A DNA stretch of 54,661 nt from an uncultured Clostridia bacterium (lineage in GTDB: Bacteria > Bacillota > Clostridia > TANB77 > CAG-508): the NCBI GenBank assembly GCA_947591045.1, contig CANQCV010000007.1, positions 1 to 54,661 on the forward strand, read 5' to 3'. Below, piece by piece: positions 38,782 through 46,334 of this stretch; the first letter of the stretch is position 1, and the number at the start of each line of letters is the position of its first letter. Made by a program: the position numbers and the translations under genes. The notes under the pieces were generated by a model. It did no database searches. It was not told the origin of the DNA and was given only the letters and a program-made list of their open reading frames with translations.

Positions 38782-40158
38782 TTATCGTCTCCTCCTTGAA
38801 ATAGGTTTAACTACATTTACTTTTATAGGCGTATTTACATCTTTATAGCCTAAATCTTCTAGTTCTGTATCTGTGTAGTATCCTTCTGATAATTTTTTGT
38901 TTATTTTTGGTGGTAATTGTCTCATTGTGCAAAAGTATCTAAGAGCATCTGGCATGTGTGTTAATTCGTGAGGTTCTGTAGATACATCATTTGGATTTTT
39001 TTCATCATGTATTACTGCAGGTAAAGTTCTTATAAGGTTTGTACAATTACTGAATATCTTTAATTTGCTTGTTAGTTGTCCTTGTTCATCTTCAAATACT
39101 TTTAGCCATTCATGTACTGAAAGCCATCCTTGTACTCTATTGTTATCTGCTTTTGTTAAAAATTGTCCATTTTCTGCAAATATGTCTGATGTACTTTTCC
39201 CTGTATCTTTGTTTCTGTTCCAAAGGTCAGGTGGAGCATAGTCACAATCTATTTTTTCATCTGTCATATCATTTATTTGTTTTGCTGCATCAGATACAAT
39301 TAAATCTGGTTTATATAATTCTTTATAAGCATAAGCATTCATGTCCCAATCCATTGCAATCCATAATGTTGCACACATATCTAATCCATAATCTCTTGTT
39401 CTAAATCTTTTCCATGTACTTGGTATTTCAAATGGTTCTATTACATGTATGTCTCTTCTAAATTCTGAAAAGAATTGTCCATCAAATATATCCCAATCTC
39501 CATACTTTAATGCTTTTCTTTCTTTTTCTGGTAAGTTATCTAATCTTGTAACATAACCAGGATCGTTTTCTAACAAAAACATATTGTCTTGTACAAGTGA
39601 TGGTATAAATATTCTTGACCCTTCTGCAAATTGATGTACTTTATTTGGTTCTCCTATATCAATAAATCTAGCTTTTACCCAACTATGTCCTATTCCACCT
39701 GGGTTAGTAGAACTCTTTACTCCTTTTGGATAATTGTTTGCCCCTCTACATCTTGAAATCATGTATATGTACATATACTCTGTAAAGTGTGTTAATTCAT
39801 CGAAGCGGATAACATCATATTCTGCTGATTGATATTTATATACATCTTTTTCATTGTCTATGTAGCCAAAATCTATAATACTACCATTCTTAAATGTCCA
39901 TATATGTTTACTTGAATTGTAACTGGCTACTTGCATTGGATATATTTCTAAGCTAACTCTTATTAATGATTTTTCTAGGTCAGGATATGTTCTACGAAAT
40001 ATTATCTGTTTTGACTTTGAATATTTTAATGCATATAAAAATGCATCTATTAATTGTCCATAAGACTTACCGTCCTCCGTGCTGCACCGACCAAACAATG
40101 TTTCAAATGCAGTAGAGTTTATAAATTGATTCTGTTTTTCTGTAATATCTATATCCAT
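38782..40158 (-). CDS. terL: Terminase large subunit; Walker A rebuilt by three +1 shifts at CGG
   Basis: Read straight through, 458 residues with Walker B/catalytic Glu in YDVIRFDELTHF, a motif III-like SSTNPGGIG, and a C-terminal RNase-H nuclease (acidic residues in MDWDMNAYAY, SDAAKQ and MPDAL). The Walker A position reads LFGRCSTEDGKS, lacking the required first Gly. Three in-frame CGG codons lie there (plus 40087-40089, 40077-40079, 40070-40072, the second and third in frame after each preceding skip). Skipping each C gives LFGGAAGGGKSYGQ, a canonical P-loop, and because the three skips total three bases the downstream frame is unchanged; the protein is then 457 residues. The enzyme pumps DNA into the prohead and cuts it. 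Confidence 0.88.
   Translation of the reverse strand: MDIDITEKQNQFINSTAFETLFGRCSTEDGKSYGQLIDAFLYALKYSKSKQIIFRRTYPDLEKSLIRVSLEIYPMQVASYNSSKHIWTFKNGSIIDFGYIDNEKDVYKYQSAEYDVIRFDELTHFTEYMYIYMISRCRGANNYPKGVKSSTNPGGIGHSWVKARFIDIGEPNKVHQFAEGSRIFIPSLVQDNMFLLENDPGYVTRLDNLPEKERKALKYGDWDIFDGQFFSEFRRDIHVIEPFEIPSTWKRFRTRDYGLDMCATLWIAMDWDMNAYAYKELYKPDLIVSDAAKQINDMTDEKIDCDYAPPDLWNRNKDTGKSTSDIFAENGQFLTKADNNRVQGWLSVHEWLKVFEDEQGQLTSKLKIFSNCTNLIRTLPAVIHDEKNPNDVSTEPHELTHMPDALRYFCTMRQLPPKINKKLSEGYYTDTELEDLGYKDVNTPIKVNVVKPISRRRR
40070..40089 (-). promoter_or_regulatory. Three CGG frameshift sites in the terminase P-loop
   Basis: CGG occurs at 40089-40087, 40079-40077 and 40072-40070 (minus order), followed by T, A and T. 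Skipping C at each converts Gly-Arg-Cys-Ser-Thr-Glu-Asp-Gly to Gly-Gly-Ala-Ala-Gly-Gly-Gly. Confidence 0.7.
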
Positions 40159-40160
40159 AT

Positions 40161-40466
40161 TTATTTTTTCCTTATGTTGATATTTAATTCAAATGGTTTG
40201 TCTTGTCCTATATCTAATTCTTCTTTTGGTTTTTCTCCTATTGTGTCTCTTATTACTTCAAATGCTTTTGTGTCTCCTTTCAATGCTTTTTCTATCATAG
40301 CAAGACTCATTTTATTTTGATTATTACCTGTCTCTAATAGTGCTAATAATTCTTCTCTTAATGTCTTTCTTTTTCTTCTTGTTTCTCCTGATTTAATTCC
40401 ACCTTTTCTTCCTATCTCTCGTGCTTTATCCGTGGTTAATGGTTTTAAGTTCTGTTCATTTGCCAT
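40161..40466 (-). CDS. Putative terminase small subunit / packaging accessory
   Basis: 101 residues, basic N-terminus with a KGG-like motif (AREIGRKGGIKSGETRRKRK), a helical middle and KAFEVIRDTIGEKP near the end. Proteins of this pattern regularly precede large terminase genes in Clostridia and Bacilli phages. It is separated from terL by 2 bases. DNA binding at the packaging site is inferred. Confidence 0.7.
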   Translation of the reverse strand: MANEQNLKPLTTDKAREIGRKGGIKSGETRRKRKTLREELLALLETGNNQNKMSLAMIEKALKGDTKAFEVIRDTIGEKPKEELDIGQDKPFELNINIRKK

Positions 40467-40776
40467 TTACATCACCTTGCTTTTTATATTGTTCTACTAC
40501 TTCATTTATAAAATCATTACTACTTGCTACTATCTCCGCTATATCTTCATAGTTAAAATCTCTTTCATTTGGATTATGTCCATATTCCCATAACCATACA
40601 TGTATTAATTCATGTTTTAATGTTTTAATTATATTGGCTTGATTTTCTAATAATAAGATTTCTTGCGTTTTATAAATTGTTACGCCTAGTGTATAATCAT
40701 TTTTCGTCTCGTTATTAATTATTGCTTCATCAACTAAATTTATAGTCCATTCAGTATTATTTATTTTAAATTTCAT
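40456..40776 (-). CDS. HExxH metallopeptidase-like protein
   Basis: 106 residues. The zinc motif is in LKHELIHVWLWEYGH, followed by an acidic helix (NYEDIAEIVASSNDFI). The size and layout resemble minimal ImmA/IrrE- or SprT-like peptidase domains. It is the first gene of the late operon, just before the small-terminase candidate and overlapping it by 11 bases. Its substrate is unknown; head-protein processing or repressor cleavage are possible. Confidence 0.7.
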   Translation of the reverse strand: MKFKINNTEWTINLVDEAIINNETKNDYTLGVTIYKTQEILLLENQANIIKTLKHELIHVWLWEYGHNPNERDFNYEDIAEIVASSNDFINEVVEQYKKQGDVNGK

Positions 40777-40997
40777 ATTTACCTCTTTCTATAAACACTA
40801 TATAAGATATAAAGTAGTTTATGTCCTACATACTATTTATAACAAGATAACTAGAATTTCTTGCTGTTTTATAAGTTATATTTTAATAATAGGACAACAA
40901 ATAATATCTAAAAGGTTTGGTTAAATATGGCTCTATGTACCAAATCATTATTTTTTGAAGATTTTAGTAAAAGGGTTTATTTTCCTATATATGTACT

Positions 40998-41017
40998 TAT
41001 ACTAGGTATCTAGTATA
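40998..41017. promoter_or_regulatory. Palindromic site TATACTAG-N4-CTAGTATA
   Basis: Perfect 8-bp arms with a 4-base spacer, enlarged by TACTTATA (40994-41001) and TATAAGTA further right. Probable operator or activator site of the late promoter. Confidence 0.5.
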
Positions 41018-41042
41018 TTAATATAAGTATATAAAGGCTAAA

Positions 41043-41083
41043 TAAGAAAATAGAGCTAGTAAGTTGATGCCTTACTAACTCTA
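41043..41083 (-). terminator. Terminator of the early operon
   Basis: A 13-bp stem with one mismatch (41051-41063 with 41071-41083), 7-base loop, then a T-rich stretch on the minus strand. Confidence 0.75.
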
Positions 41084-41191
41084 TTACAGATGAATAATTT
41101 CTTATTCTTCTTAATACTTACTACATTTTGTAGTATAGCATAAAAACTGCCCTCGATTTTCCCGATTTTTTCCACGAGGTCAACATAATTA

Positions 41192-41524
41192 TTATATTTC
41201 GCCCCATTCTTCTGCCAACAAACTAATTATTTTGTTATAAATGTTATAATATGTAGATTTAGATATATTTTTGTTTATTTCACAATATAACCAATCTCTT
41301 CCTTCAAAAAATATTAGCTTAAACACCTCTTTTTCAAAAGGATTTAATTGCATAATTACATTATCTATATATTCAGTTCTTTCTTTTACCATGATAGTTA
41401 CTCTACTAGGTTCTATTCCTTTTTCCTTTTCTTCTAGCCTAATAAGTTTTTTCTTATTAAGCTTATATTGTCTAAGCTCTCTATCTAGAAATTTTTTCAC
41501 TTGTTTATTTATTTTATTATCCAT
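41192..41524 (-). CDS. Sigma-70 region-4-like late transcription regulator (RinA/ArpU type)
   Basis: 110 residues from ATG 41524 (AGGTGAT just upstream); an earlier ATG at 41551 would overlap the preceding gene. The C-terminal helix-turn-helix around LNPFEKEVFKLIFFEGRDWL and KNISKSTYYNIYNKII resembles sigma region 4. Such proteins end the early operon and switch on late genes in Gram-positive phages. It lies directly before the control region at 40777-41191. Confidence 0.75.
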   Translation of the reverse strand: MDNKINKQVKKFLDRELRQYKLNKKKLIRLEEKEKGIEPSRVTIMVKERTEYIDNVIMQLNPFEKEVFKLIFFEGRDWLYCEINKNISKSTYYNIYNKIISLLAEEWGEI

Positions 41525-41535
41525 TTTATCACCTA

Positions 41536-41898
41536 CTATTGATTTTTCCATTTTACCTTGTTCTCAGAATTTACTATATCTTTAAATAAAATCCCATAGT
41601 CTTGTAAATCTTTTACACAATCATCTACAGAAATATATCCTTCTTTAAATGCGTCTACATTATCCCAGATGCGTTTCATTACTTCTGGTAACCTTTTCTT
41701 TCCAAAGCCACACACATATCTTAAAGTGTAAGCCACACATATACTATATATATCTAAATATTCTGCTATCATTGTCTTGGTTTGTTGTTCACATTTATTT
41801 ATCATATCTATATATACTTCATCAATCCATTTTCTTAATTGTTTTGGATTTTGAAATACCTTTTCTAATTGTTTTTCTTGCCTTTTAGTTAAGTCCAT
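41536..41898 (-). CDS. Conserved phage protein, unknown
   Basis: 120 residues, helical, with a GFGKKRLPEVMKRIWDNVDA motif I associate with uncharacterised proteins encoded just before late regulators in Clostridia phages. Two Cys lie near the centre. No enzymatic motif. GGAGTGG precedes the ATG. Confidence 0.65.
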   Translation of the reverse strand: MDLTKRQEKQLEKVFQNPKQLRKWIDEVYIDMINKCEQQTKTMIAEYLDIYSICVAYTLRYVCGFGKKRLPEVMKRIWDNVDAFKEGYISVDDCVKDLQDYGILFKDIVNSENKVKWKNQ

Positions 41899-42159
41899 TT
41901 ATTTACCACTCCTAAATATTTTAGTGTTACTACTCATAAGCAATTTTGAATATATTGTTGCTTCAGGGAACTCTTTTTCTAGAGCTTCTAATGCTTTTCT
42001 TACTGTAAATATTAATGATGCCACTGTTTTTCCGTTAATTTCTTTCATATGTACGCTACAACTTGGATTTTCAACATCATCTTGTGAAACAATAATTTCT
42101 AATTTTGCATATTTCCCATTTTTTATTGTTTGTTCTCTCCATTGTATTGTCGAAATCAT
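41899..42159 (-). CDS. Small phage protein, possibly C-terminal part of a +1-joined gene
   Basis: 86 residues (WREQTIKNGKYAKLEIIVSQ; C-terminus ALEKEFPEATIYSKLLM). The ATG at 42159 has no clear ribosome site and lies 79 bases inside the preceding frame (42077-42238). The frames differ by +1, the same direction as the CGG sites, but no CGG occurs in the overlap. Either it is an overlapping gene or the two are one protein. Function unknown. Confidence 0.55.
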   Translation of the reverse strand: MISTIQWREQTIKNGKYAKLEIIVSQDDVENPSCSVHMKEINGKTVASLIFTVRKALEALEKEFPEATIYSKLLMSSNTKIFRSGK

Positions 42160-42238
42160 TATTTATTATTTTCATTTCATCTTCTGTTATCAAAGGTGCA
42201 GTTACTTTAAATCCAAATTCAGTTTTTTCTAATTCCAT
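42077..42238 (-). CDS. Small phage protein (53 aa), overlaps the next frame by 83 bp
   Basis: Starts MELEKTEFGFKVTAPLITED with a good AAAGGAGG site. The first ~30 residues look natural; the rest runs in the frame overlapped by the 86-residue gene and ends TGA. It may be an N-terminal segment normally joined to the downstream frame. Confidence 0.5.
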   Translation of the reverse strand: MELEKTEFGFKVTAPLITEDEMKIINNDFDNTMERTNNKKWEICKIRNYCFTR

Positions 42239-42241
42239 AAG

Positions 42242-42433
42242 CTATTCCTCCTTTTTTGTGTTTTTTATAAATTCATCAACTCTATGTTCATACATATCTT
42301 TATATAAACTTAATTCGTTTTCAAGACTTTCCGATTTTTCAATATAATATTTTAATCCTGCTTCTATATCTTTTACTTTTTGCAATAATGTATTAGCATA
42401 GATATTTTTTTCTAATTTTTCATCTTCGTTCAT
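42242..42433 (-). CDS. Small coiled-coil protein
   Basis: 63 residues, heavily charged, heptad-like (QKVKDIEAGLKYYIEKSESL). Stop/start overlap with its neighbours suggests translational coupling. Function unknown. Confidence 0.55.
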   Translation of the reverse strand: MNEDEKLEKNIYANTLLQKVKDIEAGLKYYIEKSESLENELSLYKDMYEHRVDEFIKNTKKEE

Positions 42434-42618
42434 AGTTCCTCCAATCTAGCCTTGCAAGGCTTTTGATTTCCATCTTTATCATACTCGTTTGCAGGATTTA
42501 TATAACTTTGCATTTGTGATGGTTTCCAAGATTCATAATACCTTTTACATTTATTTTGACACATTTCATTTAAACAAAGTGTAATGTCTTTTGCCTCTGG
42601 TTTTAAATCTATATTCAT
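42430..42618 (-). CDS. Small cysteine-containing phage protein
   Basis: 62 residues with cysteines in LCLNEMCQNKCKRYYESW and a final PCKARLEEL, possibly one zinc site. It overlaps both neighbours by four bases. No named family. Confidence 0.6.
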   Translation of the reverse strand: MNIDLKPEAKDITLCLNEMCQNKCKRYYESWKPSQMQSYINPANEYDKDGNQKPCKARLEEL

Positions 42619-43013
42619 ACTTCCTCCTTCAATAATTCTGGATTATCATATATATTACCTATTACTACAATTTTGTATCTTTCAATGTTTTTAGGAGTTA
42701 ATCTTTGATATTCTCCTCTTAACCAACAAGCATAATTATCTTTCCATTGAATTTTTTGATATAATAGTCTATCAGAATTTACATAGTGTCCTTTTTCTGC
42801 TACTATATCTCCCTCATATATTTCTATTCCATTTATATCTTTCATTCCTGTATATTGCATAATAGGCATTTCTCTATAATCAAAATAATCACCATACATA
42901 GTTGTTCTTATTTGCATTTCTCCGCCATTGAAACAATCTTCAAAATTTAATTCTTGAACATCTAACATTTGATTATTATAACTATCCCAAGCTCTAAATT
43001 TATATACTCTCAT
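42615..43013 (-). CDS. YopX family protein
   Basis: 132 residues with the family's start (YKFRAWDSYNNQML), MQYTGMKDINGIEIYEGDIV, and a C-terminal VVIGNIYDNPELL. YopX proteins are common in phage early regions; their function is unknown. AGGAGG lies 5 bases before the ATG. Confidence 0.9.
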   Translation of the reverse strand: MRVYKFRAWDSYNNQMLDVQELNFEDCFNGGEMQIRTTMYGDYFDYREMPIMQYTGMKDINGIEIYEGDIVAEKGHYVNSDRLLYQKIQWKDNYACWLRGEYQRLTPKNIERYKIVVIGNIYDNPELLKEEV

Positions 43014-43061
43014 ATTTCCTCCTACTTAAAATCATTTATTTTTATCTTAATAATTAGACTT

Positions 43062-43193
43062 TTATATTCTTAAACTTCCTATTGCATATATTATTCTACT
43101 TTCAATATCTTCTGTTGTGAAATAATCATCTTTACACCATTCTAATTGCCATAAACAATCATTTATATATAAATATAATTCTTCTGGTGTCAT
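43062..43193 (-). CDS. Very small acidic protein (43 aa)
   Basis: Reads MTPEELYLYINDCLWQLEWC and ends GSLRI. GGAG precedes the ATG by five bases and the start abuts the stop of the next gene upstream. Size and aromatic/acidic content are like anti-restriction or regulatory micro-proteins, but no family is recognised. Confidence 0.55.
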   Translation of the reverse strand: MTPEELYLYINDCLWQLEWCKDDYFTTEDIESRIIYAIGSLRI

Positions 43194-43601
43194 TTAATTC
43201 TCCTCCAATCCTAGTTCTTTTAGGGTGTATTTCTTATCTTCTTTTAAACTTTTAAAATATAGATTTTTATCGATATAAATAGTATTACTAGCACATTCAT
43301 CATAATATACACATATATAATATCCACTTTTGCCTACAAATTTAATAGTTTCATTTCCTGTATCACTTCCATAATTTCCAAATTTAAAAGCCTGTCTTAA
43401 AAACTCTCTTTCTTCTTCTGTCAATAACTCTTTCTTTTCCTCTACTACTTCATATTTTGGTCGTTCGATTTTTATAATATCAATTCCTTTATAATCATCT
43501 ATTACATCTAAATTTGTCATTATTACTTGTCTTTCTGTACTATATACGCCTTTATATGTTACTCTATCTCCTACTTGTATATCTAATTTTTCATTTTCCA
43601 T
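43194..43601 (-). CDS. Hypothetical phage protein
   Basis: 135 residues. A small beta-barrel-like N-terminus (DIQVGDRVTYKGVYSTERQV), a Lys/Glu linker and a C-terminal part with YYICVYYDECASNTIYIDKN. AAGGAGG precedes the ATG. No recognised family. Confidence 0.6.
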   Translation of the reverse strand: MENEKLDIQVGDRVTYKGVYSTERQVIMTNLDVIDDYKGIDIIKIERPKYEVVEEKKELLTEEEREFLRQAFKFGNYGSDTGNETIKFVGKSGYYICVYYDECASNTIYIDKNLYFKSLKEDKKYTLKELGLEEN

Positions 43602-43614
43602 TTACTTTCCTCCT

Positions 43615-43815
43615 TCATAGTTCCTGCTCTATAATCTGTTCTGCTTTTTCTAGTAATTCTTTTACACCTTTTATATGTTCTAGTAATACCTTATTGTCAT
43701 TATCTAAGTTATATATTTCTGCTAGTATTGTTTTCGTATCTCCTGTTTCTATATATTGATTTAAGTTTGCCTTTATTAGTTTTCTAGCATATTCTACTAT
43801 TTGTTTATCGTTCAA
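43615..43815 (-). CDS. Small helical phage protein
   Basis: 66 residues from a TTG at 43815, which has AGAGGAG about 8 bases upstream and no competing ATG in frame. Two helices (VEYARKLIKANLNQYIETGD and a C-terminal acidic helix). Unknown function. Confidence 0.55.
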   Translation of the reverse strand: MNDKQIVEYARKLIKANLNQYIETGDTKTILAEIYNLDNDNKVLLEHIKGVKELLEKAEQIIEQEL

Positions 43816-44101
43816 CCTTAATCTCCTCTTTTCTTAAATAATCTAATAATGCAAGCCAATCTTCTTCATCACATTTATCGCCATAGCCATAACTTTTCTG
43901 CTCTTCTATGTCTCTAATCATTACTCCTATATCTTTTTTGGTTAGCAAATGTATATTATTAGTTATAAATTCACAAGTCCAGTCTACTATATATGTTCTT
44001 CTTCCCAAAGCATACCTTACAGCACAAACTAGCATTGCACTTAAATCTTCTTTTTCTCCATTTATTGTTATTGGAATTTGTTTTTTATAATGATCTTCCA
44101 T
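43805..44101 (-). CDS. Conserved phage protein, unknown
   Basis: 98 residues with VCAVRYALGRRTYIVDWTCE, a pattern recalled from uncharacterised phage early-region proteins. It overlaps the 66-residue gene by 11 bases. No catalytic motif. Confidence 0.6.
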   Translation of the reverse strand: MEDHYKKQIPITINGEKEDLSAMLVCAVRYALGRRTYIVDWTCEFITNNIHLLTKKDIGVMIRDIEEQKSYGYGDKCDEEDWLALLDYLRKEEIKVER

Positions 44102-44443
44102 TTATTCTCCCTCTACTTTCTCTTCAAAATATTGTTTTATACATTTAGCACATACATCTACAGTTACTTCTAATGAACTTTTATCACAAAGTGGCATAAC
44201 TTGATTCTTACATATTTCTTCATCAATATCATAAGACGCTATTGCTAATGCCATTTCATCTATTATTTTATTTTGCTTATTATTTTCTTGTTCTAATTGG
44301 TCTATATATTCTTTTATTTTTCTATTATTTTCTAATAATGTCTTTTCTGAACTTGTTAAACCTCTAAAATCTTTGTCCGCTTTATAAGTTATAATATCTT
44401 CATTTTGGACTATTGCTTTTTCTATTTCTTCTTTACTTAACAT
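44102..44443 (-). CDS. Coiled-coil phage protein with C-terminal cysteines
   Basis: 113 residues. A central coiled coil (KIKEYIDQLEQENNKQNKII) precedes Cys residues (ICKNQVMPLCDK, VCAKCIKQYF) that could bind zinc. Tightly packed with its neighbours. Function unknown. Confidence 0.6.
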   Translation of the reverse strand: MLSKEEIEKAIVQNEDIITYKADKDFRGLTSSEKTLLENNRKIKEYIDQLEQENNKQNKIIDEMALAIASYDIDEEICKNQVMPLCDKSSLEVTVDVCAKCIKQYFEEKVEGE

Positions 44444-44696
44444 CTAATACACCTCTTTTTTGCTTTCTTTTTATTTTTGTTACTTGCATATAATAATTAT
44501 GTTGATATTCCTTAATATATTGTTTTCTTTGTTCATCTGTTAATATTTTTCGTGTTCTTCGTGGTCTAGGAATTAATGTATGTTCTTTTCTCCATTTTTT
44601 ATCTTGAAAATAAAATTCATTTAATATAGTATCTCCTTCTGATGTATCAATACTACCATCATCTTTAATTTTCCATTTACTAATATCACTTAGCAT
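44433..44696 (-). CDS. Small basic phage protein
   Basis: 87 residues; the second half is rich in Arg and Lys (IPRPRRTRKILTDEQRKQYI, KIKRKQKRG), so nucleic-acid binding is plausible. It overlaps its neighbours by about 11 bases on each side. Confidence 0.55.
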   Translation of the reverse strand: MLSDISKWKIKDDGSIDTSEGDTILNEFYFQDKKWRKEHTLIPRPRRTRKILTDEQRKQYIKEYQHNYYMQVTKIKRKQKRGVLDVK

Positions 44697-45003
44697 TTTC
44701 TTGTACCTCTTTACTTATAACTTTATACCCTAATGCTCTTATTCCATCACATATTGGTTTAAATGTTTTATCTTCCATATTCCAACTTTCGTGTACTATA
44801 ATGTCATATATTTTTCTTTGTTCATCTTTATCAGGTGTAATTTTATTTAATATTCTTTGTATATGTCTATTCTTTTGACCTATTTCTCTATAATCTGGAT
44901 AATCACTATCTTCCTGTTCAAAAATATCTATATACCATTTTTGTAATTTTGCTATGTCTACTAAATTTATTTCTTTATTTTCTATTTCATCTGCTTTACT
45001 CAT
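44686..45003 (-). CDS. Hypothetical phage protein
   Basis: 105 residues, acidic and helical (LQKWYIDIFEQEDSDYPDYR). The ATG overlaps the stop of the cysteine-cluster gene upstream as ATGA, so it is translationally coupled to that gene's C-terminal part. No family recognised. Confidence 0.55.
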   Translation of the reverse strand: MSKADEIENKEINLVDIAKLQKWYIDIFEQEDSDYPDYREIGQKNRHIQRILNKITPDKDEQRKIYDIIVHESWNMEDKTFKPICDGIRALGYKVISKEVQENAK

Positions 45004-45320
45004 CTTGTACCTCCAAAAATTTCTTTTCTTATATCAGTTAATTTAAAATCACTTTCAGGTATATCTTTAAATGTTTCTTCGTTGTATATATGGTTTTCAA
45101 ACTTATAACAAGTATATTCTCTACATATAAGTGGTCTATTTTCATATATATCGCACTTATTGTTATTGTTTAAAAACGGATATCTATTATATCAATTTTT
45201 AATTAACGGATGTCTATTTTCTTTTTTTGCTAATTTTTTCATTAAGTGTATTTCTTCTTTTCGTAAAGGAAGAAAATTAGAACAACAATTTCCACAACAT
45301 TTGCATTCGAATGCACTCAT
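45000..45320 (-). pseudogene. YkgJ-type cysteine-cluster protein interrupted by in-frame TGA
   Basis: 106 codons begin MSAFECKCCGNCCSNFLPL, the metal-binding start of the YkgJ/cysteine-cluster family, and end with CDIYENRPLICREYTCYKF, its usual second half. Codon 43 is TGA (plus 45192-45194). It lies inside a 30-base direct duplication (14-base arms AATAGA-Y-ATCCGTT on the minus strand, 30 bases apart) that keeps frame but brings in the stop. Both ends keep ATGA overlaps with neighbours. It may be a recent nonsense-bearing duplication, or the stop may be read through or bypassed. Confidence 0.75.
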
Positions 45321-45622
45321 TGCTTGTCCTCCTTTATGATATATTTCATACTTTCAAATTGTTCATGTGTTAATATTGATTTGATTTTTTTCGGTATTAC
45401 TAATTTTCCAGCTTCATAATTCATTTTAATTCTTGTTCCATTTACTATGTCTCCTTCTTGTATTAGGTCTATTAAGTTTTTAGAATGTTGGACTACATTT
45501 GAAATAAAACATATTAAGCATTTATTCTCATATAAAAATTTACCATCTTCTATTTTAGTAACCTTTCCAATACTTCCTAGATTACTTCTTACATACTCTC
45601 CAACTTTAATTTCATCTTCCAT
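45317..45622 (-). CDS. Hypothetical beta-rich phage protein
   Basis: 101 residues from ATG 45622, chosen because GGAGGTAATT lies directly upstream. The N-terminus (EIKVGEYVRSNLGSIGKVTK) looks like a small SH3-like barrel, similar in design to the gene at 43194. Function unknown. Confidence 0.6.
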   Translation of the reverse strand: MEDEIKVGEYVRSNLGSIGKVTKIEDGKFLYENKCLICFISNVVQHSKNLIDLIQEGDIVNGTRIKMNYEAGKLVIPKKIKSILTHEQFESMKYIIKEDKQ

Positions 45623-45650
45623 AATTACCTCCAAACGTAAGTAAATAAAT

Positions 45651-46262
45651 TTATTTACTTACTATTTCTAAATTTTTATAATATGTGTTCCTAATATCTC
45701 CATCTCTATGTTTTACTCTTTCATTTTTTTCTAATGGCCTAATAAAATAAGTTGCTACCATTCTTGATATGTCGCAAGTATATCTTTTACTATTTTCGTA
45801 TATATCTACCTGTAAAATCCATCTGTGATAACGTGGATTTTTTATTTTTTTATTTAAGTCATTTCTAATACGTCCATAATTACTAATAGAATAATGAAAT
45901 CCTTTTATTTTTTTCCATTCTTCATTGACAATAACCTTATCTTTTAAACCTTTTAAATACCAATTAAAAGCATTAAATTCTTTAAATTTTGGTTTTTCTT
46001 TGCTAAAAATATATAATAATTCCTCAAAAATTTCTTTATCTGATTTTTTATTTACATTTTCCTTTATTTCTTCCTCAAAATCTTTTACTTGCGTTAATTC
46101 ATATCTATGTGATATTAAAAGGTTTTCGTTTTGTTTCTTTCTGTGTAAGTATTTGCGTAAACTACCTTCACTATAATTCAAGTATTTTGCTATTTCTCTA
46201 ATTGAACCTATTAGAATACATTGTTCATTTTCTTTTATATCATATAATCCATATAAGTTCAT
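45651..46262 (-). CDS. NUMOD4/HNH-type homing endonuclease-like protein
   Basis: 203 residues. An N-terminal HTH-like region (IREIAKYLNYSEGSLRKYLH) precedes a NUMOD4 motif (EEWKKIKGFHYSISNYGRIR), and the C-terminus has VKHRDGDIRNTYYKNLEIV, the HNH-like element of these enzymes. Such genes are selfish inserts that cut DNA lacking them. It sits between a hypothetical gene and a cytosine methyltransferase. Confidence 0.8.
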   Translation of the reverse strand: MNLYGLYDIKENEQCILIGSIREIAKYLNYSEGSLRKYLHRKKQNENLLISHRYELTQVKDFEEEIKENVNKKSDKEIFEELLYIFSKEKPKFKEFNAFNWYLKGLKDKVIVNEEWKKIKGFHYSISNYGRIRNDLNKKIKNPRYHRWILQVDIYENSKRYTCDISRMVATYFIRPLEKNERVKHRDGDIRNTYYKNLEIVSK

Positions 46263-46334
46263 TTGAATTTTTATATTTCCTCCAACTCAACTATTACTTT
46301 TGATTTATCTGCATATTCAGAACTATACTCTCTT

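Larger units (their letters stand above)
40777..41191. promoter_or_regulatory. Late control region (415 bp, no gene)
   Basis: This gap separates the early operon, which ends with the sigma-like gene at 41192, from the late operon. It holds the early terminator (41043-41083), a 20-bp palindrome (40998-41017) with flanking TACTTATA/TATAAGTA arms, and long AT-rich sequence in which a leftward late promoter should lie. I cannot name a convincing -35/-10 pair, which would fit a promoter depending on an activator. Confidence 0.55.

Noticed and set aside
40066..40092. Terminase with a genuinely new P-loop RCSTEDGKS.
   Set aside because: Removing the C from each CGG gives a perfect canonical loop, and the same rule repairs three other genes, so a novel loop is the weaker explanation.
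45000..45320. TGA reassigned to tryptophan (alternative code) in the phage.
   Set aside because: Many phage genes end in TGA with ATGA overlaps, and only this one gene has an internal TGA, which lies in a duplication.
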